Shown one piece after another: positions 30,768 through 38,070 of a stretch of 38,722 nt of DNA. Position 1 is the stretch's first letter, and the number at the start of each line of letters is the position of its first letter. The stretch comes from a virus. Where the stretch lies: positions 1 through 38,722 of the IMG/VR virus record IMGVR_UViG_3300024252_000039; one strand, written 5' to 3'. A model generated the notes under the pieces. It was given only the letters and a program-made list of their open reading frames with translations, made no database searches and was not told the origin of the DNA. The position numbers and the translations under genes were made by a program.

Positions 30768-32888
30768 ATGGCCCATGCTTCTAATATAGTAGAGTTGTCT
30801 GCTCCTCAAGAGATATTTCTCAATAAACTGGACACCAAGTTCATCGCGTATGTGGGTGGCTACGGATGTATGGAGGCGACCACTCGCATATGGACTGAAA
30901 AGGGGCTTATCCCCATCGCAGATTTAACTTCTGCAATTCGAGTTGTAAGTTGGAATGAGAAAGATCAACGATTCCAGCTTTCTCTAAGTGGTGGGAGCTT
31001 CCCAAAAGGTAGGGCGAATCTAATCCGAATTTCAACGCAGCAAGGAGAATTTGTTGCAAGCGAACATCACCGGACTCTTTCTTCCTCTGGTGAGTATGTA
31101 TCGGTCGGGTCGCTTTGCGTTGGGGATGAGTTGAGTTCATCCGAGTTACACCAGTATCACTCCAAGAGGGTTTTTGACCCGTTATTGTCGCCCGGAGGTG
31201 ATCAGCGTTACTCGCAAAGAGTCGTAGATTGGATGGAGCGTTATGCAACGTCAGCCCGTCAATATGGTCAACAATTTCTCCAGCCTCAAGCTCCCGGTCA
31301 AGAGTCTGAGTCATCACTAGACGATGTTCAAGGATTATCCCGGTCTTCCGATTGGCTCTCCTTCGTCCAGGAGTTAGATGCCGGGGACAGGAGACTAAAA
31401 CGTAACCATCCCGATCTATACGCCTCCCTCCTGCAAAAGAACCATTTAGAGATCCTAGAGCAGAGCCTCTCTCCCTCCGAGGTAGGTCAAGGGCCAACAT
31501 CGTTCTTTGGACGTATTTATGGTTATCTCGACAAAGTCGGGCGATCTGTTTCGAGGTTCTTATCCCATCACAATACTGCTCAATGTTCTTCTGACGTAAA
31601 TTCATTAGGTAACTCCAAAATAACAGCGGTTACGGTAGTGGACGTAGCACCATATTACGACATTCAGGTCTTAAACACAAACAATTACGTCTGTGAGAAC
31701 GGTTTTATTCATCATAATTCCGGGAAGACTTTTGTTCTATGCCTTGGATACCTTAAGTTTGCTATCGAGCATCCCGGCATCCTCCAAGCCCACTACAGCC
31801 CAACATACAAATCCATCAAGGATGTGTTCTACCCTACGATGACGGAAGCTGCTCAACTCCTTGGGTACTCCATCAAGATCAGGAGAACGGACAGCGAGGT
31901 AGACATCTCTTCTGGGTCTAATTACCTTGGTACGATCATTTGTCGGTCTATGGATAAACCGGAGAACATAGTTGGCTACCAAGTAGGGAACGATGGCGCG
32001 GATGAGTTGGATACGCTCAAGATGGACAAGGCGAGGGATTTTTGGCGGTACTCTCGTGCTAGGAATCGATTAGTCTCTCCCGGTGTCGATAATCGGACAA
32101 TGGTGGCTACAACACCGGAGGGGTTTAGGTTTGTTCATGCCTCATTTGCGGATCAACCAACACCGTCTTACTCCATGGTGCAAAGCTCCAGCTTCGAGAA
32201 CCAACGCCATCTACCTCCCGATTACATATCAACGCTACAGGAGATTTACCCAGCGGAGTTGGTCGATGCGTACATCAACGGGCAGTTTGTTAACCTGACC
32301 TCAGGCACGGTCTATAAGAACTTCGACAGGGGGAAGAACGATTGTGATACAACGGTTATTAGCGGTGAGCCTCTTCATATCGGGATGGATTTTAATGTGG
32401 GCAATATGTCTGCTGTGGTATTTGTGTTACGGAACGGTAATCCTCATGCGGTGGATGAGTTCTGTCAAATTCTTGACACCCCGGAAATGATCAATAAGAT
32501 CAAGGAGCGATACCCCAACCATGCCCTAACGGTCTACCCCGACTCCTCCGGTAAGAGCCGAAAGTCCAACGATGCTCAAAACACAGATATTTCTCTGCTC
32601 AACGATAACGGCTTATACTGCCTCTACAACGCTACCAACCCCATCGTTAAGGACAGGGTGGCTGCCAAAAACGCTATGTTCTGCTCTGCAACCGGAAACA
32701 GACGCTGCTTAGTCAACACCAAGAAGTGTCCAACCTACACCTCAAACCTAGAGCAACAAGCCTATGATGACAATGGAGAACCAGATAAGAGTGCTGGCAA
32801 TGACCATCTACCAGACGCTGGGGGCTACTACATCGCTCACCAGTTCCCCATCGTCAGACCCATTACGCAGATCGGTTATCGGTGGTGA
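30768..32888 (+). CDS. terL: Terminase large subunit (TerL) interrupted by an intein
   Basis: 706 codons, of which residues 34-317 are an intein, leaving a 422-residue terminase after splicing. The N-extein ends FIAYVGGYG and the C-extein begins SGKTFVLC, which together rebuild a Walker A loop GGYGSGKT. Walker B/catalytic site is GADELD, and the nuclease domain has GMDFNVG, YPDSSG and a final GNDHLPDAGGYY. The protein cuts concatemeric DNA and pumps it into the head. The P-loop is broken until splicing, so packaging depends on intein activity. The 3' end overlaps a convergent minus-strand gene by 26 bases. Confidence 0.95.
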   Translation: MAHASNIVELSAPQEIFLNKLDTKFIAYVGGYGCMEATTRIWTEKGLIPIADLTSAIRVVSWNEKDQRFQLSLSGGSFPKGRANLIRISTQQGEFVASEHHRTLSSSGEYVSVGSLCVGDELSSSELHQYHSKRVFDPLLSPGGDQRYSQRVVDWMERYATSARQYGQQFLQPQAPGQESESSLDDVQGLSRSSDWLSFVQELDAGDRRLKRNHPDLYASLLQKNHLEILEQSLSPSEVGQGPTSFFGRIYGYLDKVGRSVSRFLSHHNTAQCSSDVNSLGNSKITAVTVVDVAPYYDIQVLNTNNYVCENGFIHHNSGKTFVLCLGYLKFAIEHPGILQAHYSPTYKSIKDVFYPTMTEAAQLLGYSIKIRRTDSEVDISSGSNYLGTIICRSMDKPENIVGYQVGNDGADELDTLKMDKARDFWRYSRARNRLVSPGVDNRTMVATTPEGFRFVHASFADQPTPSYSMVQSSSFENQRHLPPDYISTLQEIYPAELVDAYINGQFVNLTSGTVYKNFDRGKNDCDTTVISGEPLHIGMDFNVGNMSAVVFVLRNGNPHAVDEFCQILDTPEMINKIKERYPNHALTVYPDSSGKSRKSNDAQNTDISLLNDNGLYCLYNATNPIVKDRVAAKNAMFCSATGNRRCLVNTKKCPTYTSNLEQQAYDDNGEPDKSAGNDHLPDAGGYYIAHQFPIVRPITQIGYRW
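30867..31718 (+). mobile_element. Intein in TerL P-loop carrying an opposite-strand endonuclease gene
   Basis: 284-residue intein. Block A: Cys1 at the start of CMEATTRIWTEKGLIPIADL. Block B: FVASEHHRTLSSSGEYV ending in GDEL (residue 122 of the ORF). Block F: VVDVAPYYDIQVLNTNNYV. Block G: FIHHN followed by Ser+1. Splicing residues Cys1, block B His, penultimate His, terminal Asn and Ser+1 are all present. Between block B and block F there are about 158 residues with no LAGLIDADG or HNH motif. That stretch is the complement of an HNH gene read on the minus strand (31605-30907). Confidence 0.93.
30907..31605 (-). CDS. HTH-HNH homing endonuclease encoded antisense inside the intein
   Basis: 232 residues on the minus strand, wholly within the intein DNA. 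GGAG lies seven bases before its ATG. The N-terminus (IEQYCDGIRTSKQIARLCRD, then VQRTMLALDLPR) is a helix-turn-helix. Residues 59-138 are an HNH_3-type nuclease: RRIDRDGYVLV, LEHRLVM with H94, IVDHIDG with D113-H114, N122 and N126-L, then DH at 135-136. About 94 further residues run opposite the intein's N-terminal splicing part and may be extra. HTH plus HNH occupy 31192-31605, exactly the gap between the splicing blocks. It should cut intein-free terL alleles; that target is inferred. Confidence 0.88.
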   Translation of the reverse strand: MNLRQKNIEQYCDGIRTSKQIARLCRDNHKYVQRTMLALDLPRRERGSALGSLNGSFAGGRRIDRDGYVLVSCPRHLTPGRRRANRKTGIILEHRLVMTQTLDRELEAGEIVDHIDGLTLHNAPSNLRLFASNADHLRATITGQKPSWSDTGVTRMNSTHPQRKATRPIHTHQRKKESGDVRLQQILLAALKFGLDSPYLLGSSHHLEKAGIVDLSHSNLQLELQKLNLRWG

Positions 32889-33084
32889 GGTGGTACTGCT
32901 TGTACCCTTTACCTAGATGTGCGGTAGGCGCATTTAGTACATAACTGTGTATCATACAACGGGGGTAAAGCCTGTAATATTTGAACGCTGCGACATCACG
33001 CCCAAACTGGTTACAGAACGGGTTAGATGGGCCGTAGACTTGCTCCTCCCCGTAAGCTCTTGTGGACAGCTGTATTAATTCCAT
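32863..33084 (-). CDS. Hypothetical accessory protein, minus strand, after TerL
   Basis: 73 residues from ATG 33084 with AGAGGAGAC upstream; a longer frame from 33150 overlaps the upstream gene's end and has no ribosome site. ELIQLSTRAYGEEQVYGPSN, then FGRDVAAFKYYRLYPRC, and a His/Tyr-rich C-terminus. No known domain. It overlaps the 3' end of TerL tail-to-tail. With the next gene it forms a two-gene minus-strand unit inside the late region. Confidence 0.6.
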   Translation of the reverse strand: MELIQLSTRAYGEEQVYGPSNPFCNQFGRDVAAFKYYRLYPRCMIHSYVLNAPTAHLGKGYKQYHLTTDNRSA

Positions 33085-33101
33085 TTTAGTCTCCTCTAAA
33101 A

Positions 33102-33272
33102 TTAAAATGTTAGAAATAGCCACAGGATGAACCCGGATAGACATGCCCACATAAACACTCCTATATCGGCGAGGGATGTACCTTTAGGTAGTATGGTCTG
33201 GGAGCGGTTGTACTCTATTTCCTTTTCTCTTACCTGCCTAGTGTGATTAGTAAATTCGGTAAATGCGTTCAT
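33102..33272 (-). CDS. Small membrane protein, minus strand, before portal
   Basis: 56 residues from ATG 33272, with AGGGGGA upstream. A polar N-terminal part (FTEFTNHTRQVREKEIEYNR) is followed by a hydrophobic C-terminal span (ADIGVFMWACLSGFILWLFL). This is the plan of a tail-anchored membrane protein. It lies divergent from the portal gene, with a shared regulatory region between them. Function unknown; a superinfection or moron-type role is possible. Confidence 0.62.
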   Translation of the reverse strand: MNAFTEFTNHTRQVREKEIEYNRSQTILPKGTSLADIGVFMWACLSGFILWLFLTF

Positions 33273-33302
33273 CTCAATCCCCCTAAAAGTTAAAAATAAA
33301 CC

Positions 33303-33391
33303 ACCCTAACCTTCTCCCCCAAACTTGTCAATGTCAAACATTTGACACAAAACACTTGCCCTAACCGCTAATATATTATAACATAATATAT
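33303..33391. promoter_or_regulatory. Divergent promoter / operator region before the portal gene
   Basis: Minus strand: TTGACA (33331-33326), 17 bases, TAGGGT (33308-33303). Plus strand: TTGCCC (33356-33361), 17 bases, TAACAT (33379-33384). Between them TGTCAAA-CA-TTTGACA (33332-33347) is an inverted repeat with seven-base arms, and ATATATTAT-AAC-ATAATATAT (33371-33391) is another with nine-base arms covering the plus -10. The TGTCAA/TTGACA units recur near 28.35 kb. Confidence 0.6.
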
Positions 33392-33418
33392 CTACGCACT
33401 CACGCAAGAGGCTACCCC

Positions 33419-34858
33419 ATGGCACAGCAATACGATAAGTTCTTTGATAACCACCCGGAATATGATGACTTTTTGGCTAGGTGGAACGTAGTAACTGACG
33501 TAGTTGATGGTGGCCCAAGGTTGAAGGAGAGGGATCTCAAGAACTTTGGCACTTACCTTATAAAGATAACCGCACAGAGTGACGATGTTAGTTACTACAA
33601 TGAGCGGAACAAAGCGTATATCAATGGTGCGGTATTTTCCAACGTAACGGAGTCTACCTTAACCGGATATATCGGTATGCTATTTCGTACTGCCCCGGTA
33701 GTAAAGGAATTGCCTACAGCGATACAGTATATAGTTGATGATTCAGACGGTAATGGTTTGCCTCTGGAACATCACTCAAGAAATACAGCGGAAAAGGTCA
33801 CATCGTTAGGTAGACACGGTATCCTAGTCGATATGCCAGTAGCAAACGGCCCTATCACCAAAGCGGATGAGGCCAATGGACACCGAGCCTCGCTTAAGAG
33901 CTATTCAGCCCAGAACATAGAGTATTGGCGAGAAGATAACTCGATGATCATCTTAAGGGAGACAATGTTGATCCCTTTTAATGATGATGAGTTTAGGATC
34001 GAGGAGGTAGACGCTTGGCGTGTACTTCGCTTAACCAACGGTATTTATACTGCCGAGGTATTAGATAGAGAGGGAGAGGTGTTAGTTGAAGAAACGACAC
34101 CTCTAGATGCTTCTGGAAACCCATTTGATGAGATACCTTTTCTGGCTATTGGTTCTGTTGATAATAGACTTGATGTTGATCCTCTACCATTAGAGCCGAT
34201 AGCGATAGTTAACATAGGACACTATCGTAATGTCGCTGATGAAGAATCAAGCTCCAGACAGCTTTCTGCTGCTACTCCTTACGTTGCTGATAATGCTTAT
34301 CAGCAAGCTGTGAACAACCCCAACGAGACTGACAAGAAGACCCAGTTGATGGGCGAGATGGGTTTTGTAGTTATGGGGTCAGGCGGTCAGGCTGGTTTTA
34401 TGCAAGTATCGGCTAACACCCAAGTCGGTAAGTTGAGGGAAGATAAAGAGAAACAAATGGTGGCTCTAGGAGCACAGGTAGTTACACCTGTTGGCCCAGC
34501 CCAAACCGCTGAGGCGGTTAGGACACAGAGAGCAGGGCAAGTCTCAAGACTTGAGATAATAGGCATCAACATCTCTAACGGATACACCAAGCTGCTGAAG
34601 TGGGTTGGGCGGTTTATGGGCGTCGAGGTGACGAGTGAGTACACTCTTAATCGAGAGTTTTTCGATGAGGAGATGAAACCGGAAGAGCTACGGGAGTTAG
34701 TAGCTGGCTGGCAGATGGGAGCATACCCAATGAGAGTTATGCACCGTAAGATGAAGGCCAATGGTTTCCTTGAAGAGGATGAAGAGTACGAAGCTCTCGC
34801 TGCTGAGATACAGAGTGAGGCTCCGCAAATAGATATGGAGGATAAAGATGCCGTTTGA
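33419..34858 (+). CDS. Portal protein (DUF4055-like)
   Basis: 479 residues. The N-terminal half has the pattern of the DUF4055 family annotated as phage portals: YLIKITAQSDDVSYYNERNK, AVFSNVTESTLTGYIGMLFR, and later GRHGILVDMP. The central region continues with beta strands and a long helix, and the C-terminus is acidic. Portals form the dodecameric ring through which DNA enters. It overlaps the MuF-type gene by 11 bases. Separated from TerL by two minus-strand genes. Confidence 0.88.
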   Translation: MAQQYDKFFDNHPEYDDFLARWNVVTDVVDGGPRLKERDLKNFGTYLIKITAQSDDVSYYNERNKAYINGAVFSNVTESTLTGYIGMLFRTAPVVKELPTAIQYIVDDSDGNGLPLEHHSRNTAEKVTSLGRHGILVDMPVANGPITKADEANGHRASLKSYSAQNIEYWREDNSMIILRETMLIPFNDDEFRIEEVDAWRVLRLTNGIYTAEVLDREGEVLVEETTPLDASGNPFDEIPFLAIGSVDNRLDVDPLPLEPIAIVNIGHYRNVADEESSSRQLSAATPYVADNAYQQAVNNPNETDKKTQLMGEMGFVVMGSGGQAGFMQVSANTQVGKLREDKEKQMVALGAQVVTPVGPAQTAEAVRTQRAGQVSRLEIIGINISNGYTKLLKWVGRFMGVEVTSEYTLNREFFDEEMKPEELRELVAGWQMGAYPMRVMHRKMKANGFLEEDEEYEALAAEIQSEAPQIDMEDKDAV

Positions 34859-35840
34859 TCTTGAAACCCGGAATCAGGTGCTCTTAGAGCGACTTAAGAC
34901 CGGAGCAAGTAGAGAGTTTAACAGTATTATAAAGAAGATCAACACTCGTTTGGGCAACCTATTCGGGGGACAAGATGAGTTTATCGCCTCCAAAAAGGAT
35001 ATGCGAGAGCTACAGCGAGAAGTAGCTAAGGTAGTAGGGTCACAAGTCACGGGGCATTATAAAACCAGTTTGAACCCACTGCTCCAAGAGTTATCGGTGG
35101 ATCAAGCAGCGTTTGAAAGTGAGGTGATCGGATCTAAAGGTCATGTTAAAAAGTCGAGGCTAGTCTCTTACTACGAGAACGCTCCGATGAGTTTGACCCA
35201 AGGCAAGAAGCTGTTCTTAAAGCCTTTTTTAGATGACTTCAGAGATTATGCTGGTGTAATTACATCTAATGATGTGGTACGAGGTTTCGCCCAGAAGATC
35301 CCCACCGTCAAAATATTGGCAGCTATAAAAGGTAGACGCAAGTTCAGGTTTAGAGATGGCTCGCTGAGCAAGGTATCAAGAGGATACGCTAACACTGCCA
35401 GTACCGCCATTCAGCATGTGGCTACATCATCCCGACACCGGATCATGTCGCTACATCCAGATATAGAAAAGTACAGGTGGATCTCTGTATTAGACTCAAG
35501 AACCAGTTCGATCTGTCGGGGTTTGAGCGGTAGAGAGTTTGATATTGGGAAGGGGCCGTTACCTCCGGCACATTGGGGATGCCGTTCTAGCACCATGGTA
35601 TTGAGAGGGAACTCCCCTCCACCTGACCATACATATTACTCATGGTTGCAAGAGCAACCGAGGGCGTTCCAAGACGCTGCTATCGGGCCATCAAGAGCAA
35701 AACTGCTACGGGATGGAGGGCTGACATCTGAAGGGTTCGCTAAATTAAGTCTAAATACAAGTTTTCAACCGCTCACGTTAGAAGAGATGAGAGCGGTCAA
35801 TCCAACGGTCTTTAATAGAGCAAAACTGGTCATTAAATAA
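34848..35840 (+). CDS. MuF-type head morphogenesis / minor capsid protein
   Basis: 330 residues. The Phage_Mu_F (SPP1 gp7) core occurs at about residues 208-250: WISVLDSRTSSICRGLSGRE, then PPAHWGCRSSTMV, the usual D-x-R-T-x-x-x-C...H-x-x-C-R pattern. The N-terminal 150 residues are helical and charged. Such proteins bind the portal and are packaged in small numbers. It overlaps the portal gene, as is usual. Confidence 0.9.
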   Translation: MPFDLETRNQVLLERLKTGASREFNSIIKKINTRLGNLFGGQDEFIASKKDMRELQREVAKVVGSQVTGHYKTSLNPLLQELSVDQAAFESEVIGSKGHVKKSRLVSYYENAPMSLTQGKKLFLKPFLDDFRDYAGVITSNDVVRGFAQKIPTVKILAAIKGRRKFRFRDGSLSKVSRGYANTASTAIQHVATSSRHRIMSLHPDIEKYRWISVLDSRTSSICRGLSGREFDIGKGPLPPAHWGCRSSTMVLRGNSPPPDHTYYSWLQEQPRAFQDAAIGPSRAKLLRDGGLTSEGFAKLSLNTSFQPLTLEEMRAVNPTVFNRAKLVIK

Positions 35841-35853
35841 GGGGTCAACGGTC

Positions 35854-36525
35854 ATGGCATTAGATTTAAGCGGAGTACAGGATCTTACAGATAAACAGAA
35901 AGCAGCGATTATAGAGGCACATGATGCCGATACCGCTGGATTGAAGAAAAGCCGGGATGATATTCTTGGTGAGAGTAAAGCAGCGAAGGCTAAAGCTGAA
36001 GCTGCTGCAAAAGAAAAAGAGAAGGCCGAAGTCGCAGCAGCAGACAAAGCCATTACTGATGCGAAGGATCTCGAATCTGTTCGCACCGCTCTTGCTGCTA
36101 AAGAATCTCTAGTGGCTTCTTTAGAAGAAAAAGCGAAAACTCGCGAAAAAGAGTTTACTTTGGAACGAGAAGCTGGTATTCTGACGCAGTCAGTTCAGGA
36201 TTTAGTCACACAGAATGTGAACGTCAAAGATCCGGCTGCCAAAATGTTTATGACAGCGAAGTTTAAGGAAGGTCTTGAGATCAGGGATGGAAAGACCCAA
36301 CCGAAGGACGCAGCACAAACATTAGATACATATACGAAAGCCATTGTCGATGATAAAGCTCACGCTTCTTACATTGTCGGTGGTAATGGTTCTGGAGGCG
36401 GTGCTTCCGGTAATCAGAGTAACAGCAGGGCTGGTGCTAAGAGTATCACTAGAGAGCAATTTGATACGTTAAACCCCCTTGCCAAATCGGAACATTTTAA
36501 GTCCGGTGGCGTTATTACTGATTAA
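35854..36525 (+). CDS. Capsid scaffold protein
   Basis: 223 residues. A long Ala/Lys/Glu-rich coiled coil spans about residues 10-110 (KKSRDDILGESKAAKAKAEA and AAAKEKEKAEVAAADKAITD). The C-terminal 60 residues are Gly/Ser/Asn-rich and flexible (GGNGSGGGASGNQSNSRAGA). This gp20-like arrangement, placed directly before the coat gene, is that of scaffolds that template the procapsid. Confidence 0.88.
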   Translation: MALDLSGVQDLTDKQKAAIIEAHDADTAGLKKSRDDILGESKAAKAKAEAAAKEKEKAEVAAADKAITDAKDLESVRTALAAKESLVASLEEKAKTREKEFTLEREAGILTQSVQDLVTQNVNVKDPAAKMFMTAKFKEGLEIRDGKTQPKDAAQTLDTYTKAIVDDKAHASYIVGGNGSGGGASGNQSNSRAGAKSITREQFDTLNPLAKSEHFKSGGVITD

Positions 36526-36543
36526 TTTTAAGGAACTATTACA

Positions 36544-37701
36544 ATGGCTGAAAATACACTTACCGCACTTATCCCTGATATCTATGAGTCTCTGGACATC
36601 GTTTCCCGTGAAATGACAGGTCTTATTCCTGCCGTTACTCTTTCTGCTTCTGCGGAACGGGCATCGCTTAACCAGAATATCGATATCGACATCGAGCCAG
36701 ATTACGCTGCTGGTGATACTATCTCTCCTGCGATGGTTGTTCCAGATCCTACTGGTGAGACTTCTGCTGTTACTACTATTACCATCTCCAACTCCAAGAG
36801 CTACTCTTTTGGGTTCAATGGTGAAGGTCAGAAGGGTGTTAACACTGGCCCCGGATACTTCAATGTTCGTGCTAACAAAATTGCACAGCGTATCCGTACA
36901 TTGGTGAACGAAGTTGAAGCAGATCTTGCAGGTCTTCAAACTACTTTCTCACGGTCATACGGTACTGCTGGTACTACTCCTTTTGCAACTGCTGGCGACT
37001 TTACTGATGCTACTCAAGCAAAACGGATCTTGCTAGATAATGGTGCTCCTGAGTTTGACAATCAGTTGGTTATGAACAGTGCTGCTGGTGCGATTCTAAC
37101 TGGTAAGCAAGCTGCTGCAAATATTGCTGGTACAGATGCGATTCAGCGTCAAGGTATTTTACTACCTCTAGCTGGTTTGGATCTACGTCAGTCAGCACAG
37201 ATTGAGACAGGCACTGCTGGTACTGCTGCTTCAGCAACTACTGACAATGCTGGTTACTCAGTTGGTGACACCGTCATTACTTTGGCCTCCGCTGGTACAG
37301 GTACTATCCTTGCTGGTGACTCCATTACTTTCGCTGGAGACACTAACATTTATGTTGTGAGTTCCGGTGATGCTGACGTATCAGGCGGTGGTACTATCAC
37401 CTTAGCTGCTCCGGGCTTGCGTGTTGCAATGTCTGCTGCTACTAAGGCCATCACAATGATTGCGACATCTGCTCGTAACATGTGTTTCGCTCGTTCCGCT
37501 TTGGTTCTAGCTGCTCGTGCTCCAGCGCGTCCTTCCGAGGGTGATCTCGCTGAAGACGTAGTTATGGTTACTGATCCTCGTTCTGGTCTGACTTTTGAGT
37601 TCTCTATGTATAAAGGCTATCGCAAAGTGCGTTATGAAGTAGCTCTTGCATGGGGCGTGAAGAATATCAAGCCTGAGCATACCGCTCTATTACTGGGATA
37701 A
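36544..37701 (+). CDS. Major capsid protein (P22 coat-like)
   Basis: 385 residues, ribosome site AAGGAA. TLTALIPDIYESLDIVSREM, then GLIPAVTLSASAERASLNQN, matches the N-terminus of P22 gp5-type coat proteins, which have the HK97 fold. An Ala/Thr/Gly-rich inserted domain (about residues 220-300) is followed by the conserved C-terminal part (FEFSMYKGYRKVRYEVALAW, then GVKNIKPE). Codons here are notably regular, as expected of a highly expressed gene. A strong terminator follows. Confidence 0.93.
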   Translation: MAENTLTALIPDIYESLDIVSREMTGLIPAVTLSASAERASLNQNIDIDIEPDYAAGDTISPAMVVPDPTGETSAVTTITISNSKSYSFGFNGEGQKGVNTGPGYFNVRANKIAQRIRTLVNEVEADLAGLQTTFSRSYGTAGTTPFATAGDFTDATQAKRILLDNGAPEFDNQLVMNSAAGAILTGKQAAANIAGTDAIQRQGILLPLAGLDLRQSAQIETGTAGTAASATTDNAGYSVGDTVITLASAGTGTILAGDSITFAGDTNIYVVSSGDADVSGGGTITLAAPGLRVAMSAATKAITMIATSARNMCFARSALVLAARAPARPSEGDLAEDVVMVTDPRSGLTFEFSMYKGYRKVRYEVALAWGVKNIKPEHTALLLG

Positions 37702-37724
37702 ACTCCCCCTACCCCAGTGATTTT

Positions 37725-37757
37725 GGTCGAGGGCGTAAAAACCCTCGACCTCTTTTT
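37725..37757 (+). terminator. Intrinsic terminator after coat gene
   Basis: GGTCGAGGG and CCCTCGACC make a nine-base perfect stem with an eight-base loop, followed by TCTTTTT. It limits transcription into the head-completion and tail genes so that coat protein exceeds the rest. Read-through is needed because no promoter is obvious downstream. Confidence 0.85.
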
Positions 37758-37771
37758 AAGGAGCAGTGGAT

Positions 37772-37921
37772 ATGAGCGAGACTTGCCCAACAGTAGACAT
37801 CAACCGTGATGGTGTAAGAGTTACCATTAACGAATCTGATCTACAAAAATCCGATATAATTTGGAGCGATAAACCGACTCCTAAACCTAAAATTAACCGT
37901 ACTCGTAAGGTGACGAAATGA
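37772..37921 (+). CDS. 49-residue head-region protein with basic tail
   Basis: ATG 37772 with AAGGAG upstream; the stop overlaps the next start (ATGA). DINRDGVRVTINESDL followed by a Lys/Pro-rich tail (PKPKINRTRKVTK). It lies between the coat and head-completion genes. Its tail resembles that of the following small gene. Function unknown. Confidence 0.62.
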   Translation: MSETCPTVDINRDGVRVTINESDLQKSDIIWSDKPTPKPKINRTRKVTK

Positions 37922-38070
37922 CTGTCATCTATGATAAAGGCGGTAACAGGTTCGATCTAAGTGAAGCAGTGGCTAGAGAGTTCATGAAGTCTGGCAACTA
38001 CTCCACTACCGATCCAACCGCTGAACCGAAGAAAGTCACTAAACCTACTAAAAAGAAGGTTACTAAGTAA
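37918..38070 (+). CDS. 50-residue head-region protein with basic tail
   Basis: Coupled to the previous gene by ATGA and to the next by TAATG. YDKGGNRFDLSEAVAREFMK is followed by a Thr/Pro/Lys tail (EPKKVTKPTKKKVTK). The KVTK ending is shared with the previous protein although the cores differ. Possibly a small head or DNA-associated protein; not recognised. Confidence 0.62.
   Translation: MTVIYDKGGNRFDLSEAVAREFMKSGNYSTTDPTAEPKKVTKPTKKKVTK

Noticed and set aside
30768-31605. In-frame LAGLIDADG or HNH endonuclease in the sense intein
   Set aside because: I read residues 123-280 of the sense product for LAGLIDADG, HNH and GIY-YIG patterns and found none; the only nuclease signature is on the opposite strand.
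34387-34761. 124-codon minus-strand frame in the portal gene
   Set aside because: No motif, no ribosome site; a shadow of the sense frame.
36469-36939. 156-codon minus-strand frame across the scaffold/coat boundary
   Set aside because: Spans the 5' end of the strongly coding coat gene, shows no family resemblance and lacks a ribosome site.
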